A DNA stretch of 42,365 nt from positions 1 through 42,365 of the forward strand of contig DJPS01000055.1 in assembly GCA_002438625.1 (NCBI GenBank). Reading direction: 5' to 3'. Position numbers and translations under genes: made by a program. Below, piece after piece: positions 1 to 8,459 of this stretch. The DNA comes from Christensenella sp. UBA6406. GTDB taxonomy: Bacteria > Bacillota > Clostridia > Christensenellales > UBA1242. Every line of letters starts with the position of its first letter. Position 1 is the first letter of the stretch. The notes under the pieces are model-generated. The model was not told the origin of the DNA, did no database searches, and was given only the letters and a program-made list of their open reading frames with translations.

Positions 1-75
1 TTTATTTCTTGGAATAGTTAAGTTGATGTTTTTTAAATTATTTTCATTTGCACCTTTAATGACTATATTTTCCAT
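1..75 (-). CDS. uvrA: UvrA excinuclease subunit A, N-terminal fragment (cut by window start)
   Basis: Twenty-five codons are visible, starting from an ATG at 75 with the ribosome binding site GGAGAT five bases upstream. The peptide begins MENIVIKGANENNLKNI and continues with NLTIPRNK. This is the characteristic start of UvrA, the ABC-type ATPase that recognises DNA damage in nucleotide excision repair (the family pattern is I-x-I-x-G-A-x-x-[HN]-N-L-K-[ND]-[IL] followed by I-P-[RK]-[ND]-K). The rest lies outside the window, so completeness cannot be judged. Recognition rests only on this short but distinctive segment. Confidence 0.85.
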   Translation of the reverse strand, partial: MENIVIKGANENNLKNINLTIPRNK

Positions 76-295
76 TTTTATCTCCTTTGTTATGATATAT
101 TTTGCCCCGTTTTTCGGCATTTTAACCGCATATTTTAATTAAATTGCAAAAATATTTGAAAAGAATAAAATCAATATTTATTTTTATTTTTGCATTAATT
201 TTCTACATATACATTATAACTCATTTAAAAATAAATTTCAACAAAAAATGAAAAATATTTGAAAAATTGTTTGAATATTTTTTGATAAAATAAAA

Positions 296-331
296 GACAA
301 AAAAATAGACTTAAAAATCAATTTAAATCTA
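296..331 (-). terminator. Rho-independent terminator after the tandem-OB SSB-like gene
   Basis: On the minus strand TAGATTTAAA (331-322) pairs with TTTAAGTCTA (315-306), with one wobble pair and a six-base loop. A run of seven T follows. It lies 60 bases past the stop of the SSB-like gene. The remainder of 76-391 is AT-rich and shows no gene. It holds the uvrA leader, with a possible TATCAT -10 box near 100. Confidence 0.7.
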
Positions 332-391
332 TACTTTTTCATTTCATATTTAATTATTTTCTTCTTTATTTTGCCATAATCAAAAATTATT

Positions 392-1063
392 TTACGCAAC
401 AGCATCGCCATTGTTTGAGTTTTCTGTCCTTGCATCTTCCGCATTAGCATTTGAATCGGCTTCAATTTTACAAATTGAAATTTCATAGGCAGTTTTGACA
501 ATTCCGCCGTTATCAGTTTGTTTTTGATATTCTCTTGATTGAATTCTTCCAGTTACAATAACTTTTTCGCCTATTGCAAGAGATTTTATAAATCGTGCAT
601 TTCTGCCCCAAGCAATGCAAGGCAAATAATCGCTTTTGTTATATGCTCTATTCACTGCAAGCAAAACATCACAAATTTCCCTGTTGAATGGCGTCGTTCT
701 AAAAATAGGCGGTTTGCACACAAAGCCTAAAATTTCAACAACATTTGGATTTTGGCTTTCATCAACTTCAACGACTTCACGCACAAAGACAGTTAAAAGC
801 AACCTTGATTTGTTGTCAACAATTTTGTTATAACTTCTAAATTGCCCTTTAACTGCGACTTTTTGCCCTATTTTAAAGTCGTCAACTGTTAAAAGTCTTT
901 CACTGATTGTAATTGGAATGATATCATTATAGCCTGATAATCTAGGAACGGACAAGCTTAATTCATAAAAGCCTTCTCCATAAATTTCGTGACTGAACAC
1001 TGGCACGCTTACGACATTGCCACATAAATAAACTTTGTTATTACTTAAAAAATCGTAATTCAT
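392..1063 (-). CDS. Tandem OB-fold single-stranded DNA-binding-like protein (SSB paralog)
   Basis: A 223-residue protein that reads as two SSB/OB-type halves, roughly residues 9-98 and 107-202. The second half carries typical SSB features: YLPCIAWGRNARF at 147-158 and GEKVIVTGRIQSREYQ at about 165-180. It lacks the acidic DDxPF tip that recruits partners in housekeeping SSB, ending instead in an Asn/Ala/Asp-rich tail. Proteins of this layout occur in many Clostridia beside their normal SSB; their role is not settled, though ssDNA binding is likely. The start at 1063 has GGAGAAG about ten bases upstream. It lies upstream of uvrA on the same strand, but a terminator and about 240 further bases separate them, so co-transcription is doubtful. 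Confidence 0.8.
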   Translation of the reverse strand: MNYDFLSNNKVYLCGNVVSVPVFSHEIYGEGFYELSLSVPRLSGYNDIIPITISERLLTVDDFKIGQKVAVKGQFRSYNKIVDNKSRLLLTVFVREVVEVDESQNPNVVEILGFVCKPPIFRTTPFNREICDVLLAVNRAYNKSDYLPCIAWGRNARFIKSLAIGEKVIVTGRIQSREYQKQTDNGGIVKTAYEISICKIEADSNANAEDARTENSNNGDAVA

Positions 1064-1153
1064 TTTTTCTTTTCTTCTCCTTATATCTTAATTAATTCAT
1101 CTAATGTAACTTCTTAATTTAACAATTTATTATTCTTTTATTGCCTTATAACT

Positions 1154-1915
1154 TTACGCTTCATAACCTACGCCAATTTTTATTTCTTTAACATTTTGCG
1201 TAAGTTCGCCTATTGTTACAAATTGATAGCCCTTGTTTAAAAGCGTTGTAAGAATCAATCTTGTGGAATCAACCACGTGGTCGGCGTTGTTGTGGCATAA
1301 GATTATAGAGCCATTGCCAACTTTGCTTGTAACTCGGTTTAAAACTTCGGTTGGTCGCAAGCCTTTCCAATCAAGAGTGTCAACATCCCATTGAATGCCT
1401 TTCATATTCAATTCTTCTAAAACTTCTATAAGCGTATCATTATATGCACCATATGGCGGTCTGAATAGCGTTGGTGATTTACCTGTAACTTTCATTAAAA
1501 GTTCATTAGTGCTTTCAAGTTCAGCTTTCATATGTACTTTATCTAGTTTCGTAAAATCTGGGTGATTGTAAGAATGCGAGCCAATTTCAAAGCCCCTGCT
1601 TGCAATCTCTTTTGTCATATCTTCATATTTCTCTATCCATATACCAACAAGAAAGAATGTTGCTTTTACATTAAATTCATCTAACACATCTAAGATGTCT
1701 TTCGTTTTGTCCGCTCCCCAAGCGGCATCAAATGAAATTGCAATCTTTTTCTCTTCTGTTGAAACTGAATAAATAGGATATTTTTTAAGTGCATAGCCAA
1801 AATAAACACCTGCAAAGGGTTTTTCGCCCGCACTGCCAACTGCAAGAGTTGTTATGCAAAGGGCAAAAATTAGCACAAGACCCAACATTTTACGCTTAAA
1901 TATTAATACTTTCAT
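1154..1915 (-). CDS. Polysaccharide deacetylase, PdaB-like (NodB domain, carbohydrate esterase family 4)
   Basis: Removes acetyl groups from peptidoglycan-type sugars outside the membrane. The 253-residue chain starts with a basic end and a hydrophobic segment (about 10-29, signal peptide or anchor). The NodB domain follows. Motif 1 is SFDAAWG (61-67, catalytic D63), the metal-binding pair is H114 and H118 in HSYNHPD, then RPPYGAYN (152-159), WDVDTLDWKG (176-185) and ILCHNN (205-210). Motif 1 lacks the usual second Asp, as I recall for the PdaB branch, which acts on spore cortex in Bacillus. The ATG at 1915 is preferred over a GTG at 1936, because a promoter at 1927-1956 places transcription start near 1920. 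A spore role is inferred from the subfamily only. Confidence 0.85.
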   Translation of the reverse strand: MKVLIFKRKMLGLVLIFALCITTLAVGSAGEKPFAGVYFGYALKKYPIYSVSTEEKKIAISFDAAWGADKTKDILDVLDEFNVKATFFLVGIWIEKYEDMTKEIASRGFEIGSHSYNHPDFTKLDKVHMKAELESTNELLMKVTGKSPTLFRPPYGAYNDTLIEVLEELNMKGIQWDVDTLDWKGLRPTEVLNRVTSKVGNGSIILCHNNADHVVDSTRLILTTLLNKGYQFVTIGELTQNVKEIKIGVGYEA

Positions 1916-1926
1916 AAGCCTCCTTA

Positions 1927-1956
1927 ATTTTAGCACAATTCACTTAAAGCGTTCAA
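1927..1956 (-). promoter_or_regulatory. SigA-type promoter of the polysaccharide deacetylase gene
   Basis: -35 TTGAAC (1956-1951), 18-base spacer, -10 TAAAAT (1932-1927) with an extended TGC just before it. Expected start of transcription is near 1920, only about five bases before the ATG at 1915. Most of the AGGAGG sequence at 1924-1919 would then fall outside the mRNA. Confidence 0.6.
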
Positions 1957-2152
1957 TTATTACACTTGCCTTAAATTGTCTAAAAATGACATATAATTTA
2001 AAATTTTAGATTATTAAATTGAAATTTGAAATTATGCATTTTTCAACCTACTTAAAGTTATGTTAAGCTGTTAAATTTTAGAACTTTTACATTAAATTAA
2101 TTTGCGTTTTATTTTATTATTTTCTAAAGTAAGCCTATCAATTTTTCTTAAT

Positions 2153-2722
2153 TTAAATTGCAGAACTTACAAAATTTTTTTCTTCTAAATCTTCCATTAA
2201 TGCATCTTTAACTTTATCTAATTGACAAGTTGAATTTTTATTAATTAATTGTGGACACTCCTCTAAAAGTTTTTTCTTTTCATATATATAATCATTATAA
2301 ATCCATAACTGACCTTCAAATAAGTTTTGCATCCTTTTATCGTCATATCCCATTTCTAGCATTTTTTTGGCAAATAAATCTCTTGCAGTTTGAAGTTTCC
2401 TATATATTGTGCGAACGCTTTGCTTTGTCAACTTCGCTATTCGCTCCATATTGTGATTATCTATATATCTTAAAATTAAAATTCTTGCACTTTCCTTATC
2501 TAAATTTTTTATAACTTTTTCCACCAAAACTTTTGCATTGCAAAGTGAAACCTTTTTCTGCATTAAATCTATAATCCTGTTTGAAATCTCCATTGTGTTA
2601 AATGTTGCACCAACACTTGCAGTTGTTAAAGTTTTTATTTTCCTATCAACAGCATCGGCAAAATTCACTAAATTATTGTAGTTTTTAAAAAGTAAATCTG
2701 TCCATACAAATTGTAAAATCAT
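2153..2722 (-). CDS. Small sigma-region-4-like DNA-binding protein
   Basis: A 189-residue protein of uncertain family. Residues about 74-120 read like sigma-70 region 4: LDKESARILILRYI followed by a helix-turn-helix with ERIAKLTKQSVRTIYRKL. The rest is helical and charged, without membrane segments, and I see no region 2. It is therefore not a complete sigma factor, and resembles the small sigma-like or phage-type regulators of Clostridia. The start at 2722 is chosen because GGAGG lies five bases upstream. An in-frame ATG at 2734 coincides with the predicted transcription start and could add four residues. A gene-specific regulator is likely; targets are unknown. It diverges from the propeller protein gene at 3081. 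Confidence 0.6.
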   Translation of the reverse strand: MILQFVWTDLLFKNYNNLVNFADAVDRKIKTLTTASVGATFNTMEISNRIIDLMQKKVSLCNAKVLVEKVIKNLDKESARILILRYIDNHNMERIAKLTKQSVRTIYRKLQTARDLFAKKMLEMGYDDKRMQNLFEGQLWIYNDYIYEKKKLLEECPQLINKNSTCQLDKVKDALMEDLEEKNFVSSAI

Positions 2723-2740
2723 ACATTCCTCCATATTAAA

Positions 2741-2769
2741 AATATACTATAAACTTTTTTATGTGTCAA
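2741..2769 (-). promoter_or_regulatory. SigA-type promoter of the sigma-like gene
   Basis: -35 TTGACA (2769-2764), 17-base spacer, -10 TATATT (2746-2741). The predicted start is near 2734, giving a leader of about 12 bases that carries GGAGG. The rest of the 2735-3045 gap is AT-rich and holds no gene. A small palindrome, ATTTGT-AGAA-ACAAAT, lies near 2998-3013. Confidence 0.75.
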
Positions 2770-3045
2770 GCAAAATTGCAAATATTTTACAATATTCTAA
2801 ATATTTTTGTAATTTAATGCAAAAATGTGTCATTTTCCGCATTTCTAGCGGGTAAAATAAGCCTTTTGATAAAACATTCGTTTTGCTTTCTTTCGTGTTT
2901 TTTTACTTAAATCATTAATAAAGATTTAAGCACTTATCTATATTTGTAATTTATTTAATTATTTTGTTTATCTTTAATTTCCTTTTAATAATTTTCATTT
3001 GTAGAAACAAATAATGCATAAATAGAATTTTTTTAGATAGATTTA

Positions 3046-3074
3046 TTGATTTTTTAATCAAAATGGTTTATAAT
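3046..3074 (+). promoter_or_regulatory. SigA-type promoter placing +1 on the ATG of the propeller-like gene (leaderless)
   Basis: -35 TTGATT (3046-3051), 17-base spacer, -10 TATAAT (3069-3074). The expected start of transcription is 3080-3082, which is the A of the in-frame ATG at 3081. No Shine-Dalgarno sequence precedes either ATG (3063 or 3081). The sequence therefore predicts a leaderless mRNA. Confidence 0.7.
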
Positions 3075-3080
3075 GCAAGT

Positions 3081-5804
3081 ATGAGTAAAAAATTGTATTA
3101 TATTGTTTTAAATTTAATTATTATAATGATGAGTTTTGTTGTTTGTTTTTCTATTTTTTATAGCAACCAAAATAAACAACTAAATGTTTATGCTGAAACG
3201 AGCAACAACCAAATGAATGAAAATTTAATAAATAAAAATTCTAAATATTATTATATTGATAACCCTACCCGCTTAACGGGCGATTCAACAAATTTTTATG
3301 TTACCGACAAAGATTTAAATTTATATAATTATTCAAATGCTGAATTTAAAAGCATTTCATATAATTTTGAAAATTTGCTTGATTATAAATTTGTTAAATC
3401 TTTAAATAAGATTTTTGCCTTAACTGATAGCGGTTTGATTGAACTGAGTGCGGTAGATTATTCTACAATATCAACACAAAGCGACATTTTAGGGTCTAAG
3501 ATTGATAGCAATGGTGTTTATCTTGCAGTTTCAAACGGAAACAGCATTTTCGTAAAGACTGATGATTTTCAAACCACTTTATCTTATTACTTTATTGATG
3601 AATATAACACAAGCGACTTTAACGACATTAAAGATATCTGCTTATATAATAATTCAATTTATTTGCTAGATAGCAATGCTAAAACTTCTCGTGTAAATTT
3701 GATAAAGATTGATTTAACAGATGATTTAACCCAAAGTAAAGCAACATTTGTTAAGCAAATTTCATTCAGCATCAAAAATGATTTTGAATTAAATGCAAAT
3801 CAATTTGGTTTGATTTTAAGAGAAGAAAGCAATTTGAAATTATATTCATTTGCTGGCAATTTAATTTCTTCACTTTTAAATGAATACACTCATTTTGAAA
3901 GAGCGTTTAAAAGTGGCGAAGTTATCTCCCCTAGCGGAATCATTGTTGACAATGAAAACATTGTTATAGCGGATAAGATATCAAATAGCATTCAATTATT
4001 TAAAATGTCAAACAACAACTTAATTTTCCAAAAACTTCTTGTCGCAAGTTCGGGTGCGGACATTGACAGGTTAAGCGGAGCAAGTGATGCCACGCTTTAC
4101 GGTGAAGACATTGTTGCAATAAGCGACAAAGATAACAACCGAATAATTGTGCATAATTTGACAAGCAAAACAAACACAGAGATTGCAATAAATGGCAAGC
4201 CAAGTTTGGTTGCAACGACAAACACGGGTTCACTATACATCTATTCTCGCCCTAACTTAATTTGCTATGAAAGCATTGAAGACATAGCAAGCGGTAGCGA
4301 AATTAAAGAACCTATAACCACGCAAATTTCTTCATCACAAGAAAACTACAACATAGTTGATATGGAAACAAGTGCCTTAAATTCGCTTTATATGCTTGAT
4401 GCCACAACAAATAGTTTGCTTTCATTTAGAAATGGCGAAAGCGTTGAAACGGTTTTAAACTTTAACTTCTCACTTAGTAGCGAAAGTAAAATTGAAATTG
4501 ATGCAAGCGGAAAAATTGCTTTTATCTTAAATGAAAATGCAATCTACTCTATTGATTTAGAGAATAAGCAAATCAGTCAACTTTTAGAAAGTGAAAATGA
4601 ATTGATTGATTTTTCATTAGATTATAAAGGCAACATTTATGTGCTTACAAAGATTGTTGACACCGCAAACGAAAACGCTTCGCTTCTTCAAATTAATAAA
4701 TATAATAGCAATGCAACTTTTGTGGGTTCAAAACAACTTTTATCAAGTTATTATTCAAATTTACAATTAAACATAAATACGGGAATATTTTATGCTATTG
4801 ATAGCAACATTCAAGTTGTAAAAGAGATAGCATTCAATAATGAATTTACTGAAAATTTGATATCTTTTAAAAACGACACAAGTTTCATTTCAAAAACGCC
4901 ATTTACCGAAAAAGCGACAATAGGAAAGATAAATAAAACGACATATAGTTATAGATATCCATTTATGATTTCGCCACTAATGCAATTTGAAAGCGGATTT
5001 GATGTGATTGTGTTACAAAAGAATTGCGATGCAAATGCAAAGTTCGCTTATTGCTTAATTGCGAACAAAACATCAAACAACATTTTATGCTACATTCCAA
5101 CTGATGCCATTGATTTTGGCAACTATGACATAACCCCATCTTTTGAAAGAGTTAAAGTTATAACTGCTTATGCGTATCTTTATAAATTGCCAACGAGTTT
5201 AAAATTTGAAGATAACAGCGAATTAAAGTTAGATAAAATTGCATATCAAGATGAGTCATTTGAAATTATTGGCTATGCTTCAAACTTTAAAGACTTTTAT
5301 GGAAATTCTTATCTAACTATAAAATTAGATGATAATTCTATTTGCTATATGAAATCTTTTAATGCTATGAACTTTGACCTAGATGTTTATCAAGAAACTT
5401 TCCAGCCTAATGCACATTTAAGCATTGTGCTTGATAGCGACATAATTTCGCTTTATGAAATGCAAAAGGCAGTTAATGAAACAACAGGCGAAAGCACAAC
5501 AAGTTATGTAAATTTAAATAAAAACTTAGATAACAACACAAAGGTTTTCATAAGCAAAAATGATTATAGTGTGGATAGAGATTATACGAAAATCGTTTAC
5601 GTTAATGAAAATAATGAACAACTTTCCGCTTATGTTAAAACAAAATTTGTTTGCTTAGATAGAGAGATGATGCCTCACGTTCAAATTGGTTTAATCCTAC
5701 TCCCTATTTCTGTAATCTTGATTGTCTTTGTTGCCATCTTTGCAAGCAAGTTCATTAAGAAAAGGAAAATGGAAGAAAAATTGAATCAAATTGAAAATGA
5801 ATAA
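3081..5804 (+). CDS. Large exported membrane protein with NHL/propeller-like repeats and a C-terminal anchor
   Basis: No named family is recognised. The 907-residue protein has an N-terminal hydrophobic segment after MSKKLYY (about residues 6-24) and a C-terminal membrane helix within LLPISVILIVFVAIF, followed by a basic tail ending in a charged helix. The middle consists of repeated beta-strand units of the type GIIVDNENIVIADKISNSIQ and GEDIVAISDKDNNRIIVHNL, which resemble NHL or WD-like propeller blades. A stretch near residues 690-770 (VKVITAYAYLYKLPTS) resembles an SH3b domain. I infer an outward-facing scaffold or sensor in the cell envelope. The start at 3081 follows from the promoter at 3046-3074; 3063 would add six residues. 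It stands alone, divergent from the sigma-like gene. Confidence 0.75.
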   Translation: MSKKLYYIVLNLIIIMMSFVVCFSIFYSNQNKQLNVYAETSNNQMNENLINKNSKYYYIDNPTRLTGDSTNFYVTDKDLNLYNYSNAEFKSISYNFENLLDYKFVKSLNKIFALTDSGLIELSAVDYSTISTQSDILGSKIDSNGVYLAVSNGNSIFVKTDDFQTTLSYYFIDEYNTSDFNDIKDICLYNNSIYLLDSNAKTSRVNLIKIDLTDDLTQSKATFVKQISFSIKNDFELNANQFGLILREESNLKLYSFAGNLISSLLNEYTHFERAFKSGEVISPSGIIVDNENIVIADKISNSIQLFKMSNNNLIFQKLLVASSGADIDRLSGASDATLYGEDIVAISDKDNNRIIVHNLTSKTNTEIAINGKPSLVATTNTGSLYIYSRPNLICYESIEDIASGSEIKEPITTQISSSQENYNIVDMETSALNSLYMLDATTNSLLSFRNGESVETVLNFNFSLSSESKIEIDASGKIAFILNENAIYSIDLENKQISQLLESENELIDFSLDYKGNIYVLTKIVDTANENASLLQINKYNSNATFVGSKQLLSSYYSNLQLNINTGIFYAIDSNIQVVKEIAFNNEFTENLISFKNDTSFISKTPFTEKATIGKINKTTYSYRYPFMISPLMQFESGFDVIVLQKNCDANAKFAYCLIANKTSNNILCYIPTDAIDFGNYDITPSFERVKVITAYAYLYKLPTSLKFEDNSELKLDKIAYQDESFEIIGYASNFKDFYGNSYLTIKLDDNSICYMKSFNAMNFDLDVYQETFQPNAHLSIVLDSDIISLYEMQKAVNETTGESTTSYVNLNKNLDNNTKVFISKNDYSVDRDYTKIVYVNENNEQLSAYVKTKFVCLDREMMPHVQIGLILLPISVILIVFVAIFASKFIKKRKMEEKLNQIENE

Positions 5805-6008
5805 ATTAAATTTAAATCAATTTTATTTGCTTTTACATTTACAACACATTTGCCACTACACAACACTTTGCAACCCTTTTGCTTTGTGCAATGCAATCAT
5901 TTGCTTATGTTTTAAAAAATAAATTGAAATTTAATATTGTCAAACACATGTTTTATATCTCCCCACTTAATTTATTCTTTGCAAAAATTATTTTTCCTTA
6001 AATTTTTC

Positions 6009-6046
6009 CAAAAAAGACAAGTAAAAATTTTCGCTTGTCTTTTTTT
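6009..6046 (+). terminator. Rho-independent terminator, likely bidirectional
   Basis: AAAAAAGACAAG (6010-6021) pairs with CTTGTCTTTTTT (6034-6045), with a 12-base loop and T-runs on both strands. It can end the propeller-like gene on plus and the transglycosylase gene on minus. I see nothing else in 5805-6185. Confidence 0.85.
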
Positions 6047-6185
6047 GCGACTTTATTTAGATTTTAAAATTGCTTAAATTATTTGGTTAAATAACTTTTA
6101 CAAGCACATTATAACACGCCCGTTTTTAAAAAATCAAGATGTTGTGACAGTTTTTGGCAACTTTTTTTAAAAATTTTTTACATAA

Positions 6186-6719
6186 TTAAATTTTGCTTAA
6201 TTTTTCTCTGTAAGCTTTTAATGCTGTTTTAACTTTATTTAAATAAGTTTTTGTTTCTTCAAATTTAATTGTTTTAAGTTTTCCTTCATCATCTAACCAA
6301 CTTAACACTTCACCTTCACCTGCGTTGTAAGCACAAATCACAACATCTAAATGAGCAAATTTATTTTGCAAATAACTTACATAAGCAACGCCCAAGCGGA
6401 CATTTGTTGAGCTGTTTTTTAAATTTATTTCATCTTTGCCTTCACCAATCTTCTCTGCTATAAATGTTGCGGTTGTTGGCATAAGTTGCATTAAGCCGAT
6501 TGCCCCCACCTTTGAAACTGCTTCACAATCAAAATTGCTTTCCGCCTTTATCATTGCAAAAATTAATGCCTTTTCAACGCTAAACTCATCAGCATTTGTA
6601 GCAACAATATCATAATATTTAAGCGGATAAATAAAATAATTTAAATTATAAACAGTTGACAAAAAAAGAAGTGCAATTAATATTGTTATAAATAAGGCAA
6701 ATAAATATTTTTTTATCAT
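6186..6719 (-). CDS. Membrane-anchored lytic transglycosylase (SLT/LT domain)
   Basis: Cleaves the glycan strands of peptidoglycan between MurNAc and GlcNAc. The 177-residue protein begins with a single hydrophobic segment (about 5-25), so it is anchored with its domain outside. The family's hallmarks are in order: catalytic Glu in AMIKAESNFD (E60), GLMQLMP at 75-81 and AYNAGEG at 130-136. This is a minimal, single-domain enzyme of the YjbJ/Slt type common in Bacillota. No convincing Shine-Dalgarno sequence precedes the ATG at 6719. The gene appears monocistronic; its 3' neighbour is the convergent propeller-like gene. Confidence 0.9.
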   Translation of the reverse strand: MIKKYLFALFITILIALLFLSTVYNLNYFIYPLKYYDIVATNADEFSVEKALIFAMIKAESNFDCEAVSKVGAIGLMQLMPTTATFIAEKIGEGKDEINLKNSSTNVRLGVAYVSYLQNKFAHLDVVICAYNAGEGEVLSWLDDEGKLKTIKFEETKTYLNKVKTALKAYREKLSKI

Positions 6720-6843
6720 ATTATATTTTATCTTATAAACGCAACAAATATACCATAAAGTGCGTTAAACAATTTTTATTAATTGACTTCTTTTAACTTA
6801 AATTAATTTGATTCAAATCATTTCTATTTTATCATTTTTAAGT

Positions 6844-8451
6844 TTATTCAACATCGTTTAAATATTTTTCAACATTTGCATTGTAAAGTTTTTTAGCATA
6901 GAAGAATAAAAGTATTCCTAAAACCCACGCCAAACTCCAAGTTACAATTAAACACAAATCAAAACTTACAGTGCTTAAAAGGATGAAGAACACAACGCCT
7001 AAGATTATAGTGTAAAGTGAACTTACAATCATAGACTTCAATACATTCATATTGTTTTGCATTGCAACATAAATGCTTTCCCACACAAGTCGTGGAGTTT
7101 TCGCATCAATTAGCACATCAAAATAAACCATAGCAGTTGAAACAACAATGCTTAAACCGAAAACAACAAAATACATATACCACGGCATTGTTGTAACAAA
7201 AAGGCAAACAATAATGCAGATAACTTGTGTTATCAAACTAACCGCACATGCAACGCTGACTTTAATGTCCGCTAATTTTTTCAAACTAATTGGCAAAGTC
7301 TTTGTTAAATAAAACTGCTCCCCTTCTCTTGTAAATGAAGATAATGCAAAATATTGCAATCCCGCACCCATAAATGTAACAATAGCGAACACAATAAGTG
7401 CCTGAAATTCTGGTGCAAATTGCGTTAAATTTGTAAAGAACACAAGGAAAATTGGTGGCAAAATTAAACTTGCTGAACAATAAATCATAAGTGATGGAAA
7501 TCTAACCATTGATAAAAACTCTTTCTTCATTATTGTTTTTTGCAAATCACCGCCAAAGCCAATTTGATTTTTTATGCCACTTTCGCTCGTTTCATAAGTT
7601 TTCTTTTCAGATTGTTCAACAATATGTTTAGCAATAAACACATTTAAAAGTACAAGCACAGCAATGATGCCGACAAAAATCAGAACATCTAAAGGCATTA
7701 AACCGCCTGCAATCACTTTCCCAATGACTAAGTTAAAATAGAAAATGTTGCAAATAGTTGATATAACATTAATTGCATAGTTTGATAGCACTATTTCATT
7801 TTCATCAACCCCAAACCAATCACTAGAAAAGAATTTGAAATAATAATAAATTGCCACACAAATTGCACCAATAGCAACAACGGACAAAACAATCTTATTC
7901 TTCTTTAACACATTGTAAATAGGCATAATAATTACAGTTATGATGCTTGCAATCAGCATTGAAAACATTGGACCCACCAATAACGCAATTAGAAAACCTA
8001 AAATCATCCATCCATTAAAACCTACAGAAACAATGTAACCAATAAAAGCAAAAAGCAAAATGATAAAATTTATTGCAAATAACCAAATGTAAGTTGCCAT
8101 AAACTTTGCCCAAAACTTTTGGTTAGCAGTTAAAGGCATAAATCCTATTTTTTCATTATCATTAGAAACATAAAGTCTTCCAATAAATAATGCAAATCCA
8201 AATATCAACATAACTGCTTGTGCAATAAGGCACACAATTCCAAAAAACTGCGGTTCAAGGTCTGCCTTAGCAAAAACAGGTGCATATGAACTTGCCATAA
8301 GATAAGAGAATAATGCAAAAATTATGGCTAAATAGGCAAAGCAAAAAACATAAAGTGCTTTCATTCTGCCTGACAATTTTTTATTTCCCTTTGTGTTGAA
8401 TTTGAAATCCATTTTTAAATAATTTTTTAAAAGTAAAAGAAATTTATTCAT
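6844..8451 (-). CDS. ABC exporter permease (ABC-2-like membrane subunit)
   Basis: A 535-residue polytopic membrane protein with about a dozen hydrophobic segments and a conserved basic N-terminus facing the cytoplasm. It starts eight bases after the stop of the adjacent ATPase gene, and the ribosome binding site (AAAGGA) lies inside the end of that gene, so the two are translationally coupled. It supplies the membrane path for the ATPases encoded just upstream. Residues 305-390 include MKKEFLSMVRFPSLMIY and SSFTREGEQFYLTKTLP, typical of large Clostridial ABC-2-like permeases in which two halves are fused. The transported substrate cannot be deduced; such systems often export peptides, lipids or antibiotics. 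Confidence 0.8.
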   Translation of the reverse strand: MNKFLLLLKNYLKMDFKFNTKGNKKLSGRMKALYVFCFAYLAIIFALFSYLMASSYAPVFAKADLEPQFFGIVCLIAQAVMLIFGFALFIGRLYVSNDNEKIGFMPLTANQKFWAKFMATYIWLFAINFIILLFAFIGYIVSVGFNGWMILGFLIALLVGPMFSMLIASIITVIIMPIYNVLKKNKIVLSVVAIGAICVAIYYYFKFFSSDWFGVDENEIVLSNYAINVISTICNIFYFNLVIGKVIAGGLMPLDVLIFVGIIAVLVLLNVFIAKHIVEQSEKKTYETSESGIKNQIGFGGDLQKTIMKKEFLSMVRFPSLMIYCSASLILPPIFLVFFTNLTQFAPEFQALIVFAIVTFMGAGLQYFALSSFTREGEQFYLTKTLPISLKKLADIKVSVACAVSLITQVICIIVCLFVTTMPWYMYFVVFGLSIVVSTAMVYFDVLIDAKTPRLVWESIYVAMQNNMNVLKSMIVSSLYTIILGVVFFILLSTVSFDLCLIVTWSLAWVLGILLFFYAKKLYNANVEKYLNDVE

Positions 8452-8459
8452 TTATATCA

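Noticed and set aside
1916..1936. GTG at 1936 as start of the polysaccharide deacetylase
   Set aside because: It lies upstream of the predicted transcription start, within the promoter region; the ATG at 1915 is preferred.
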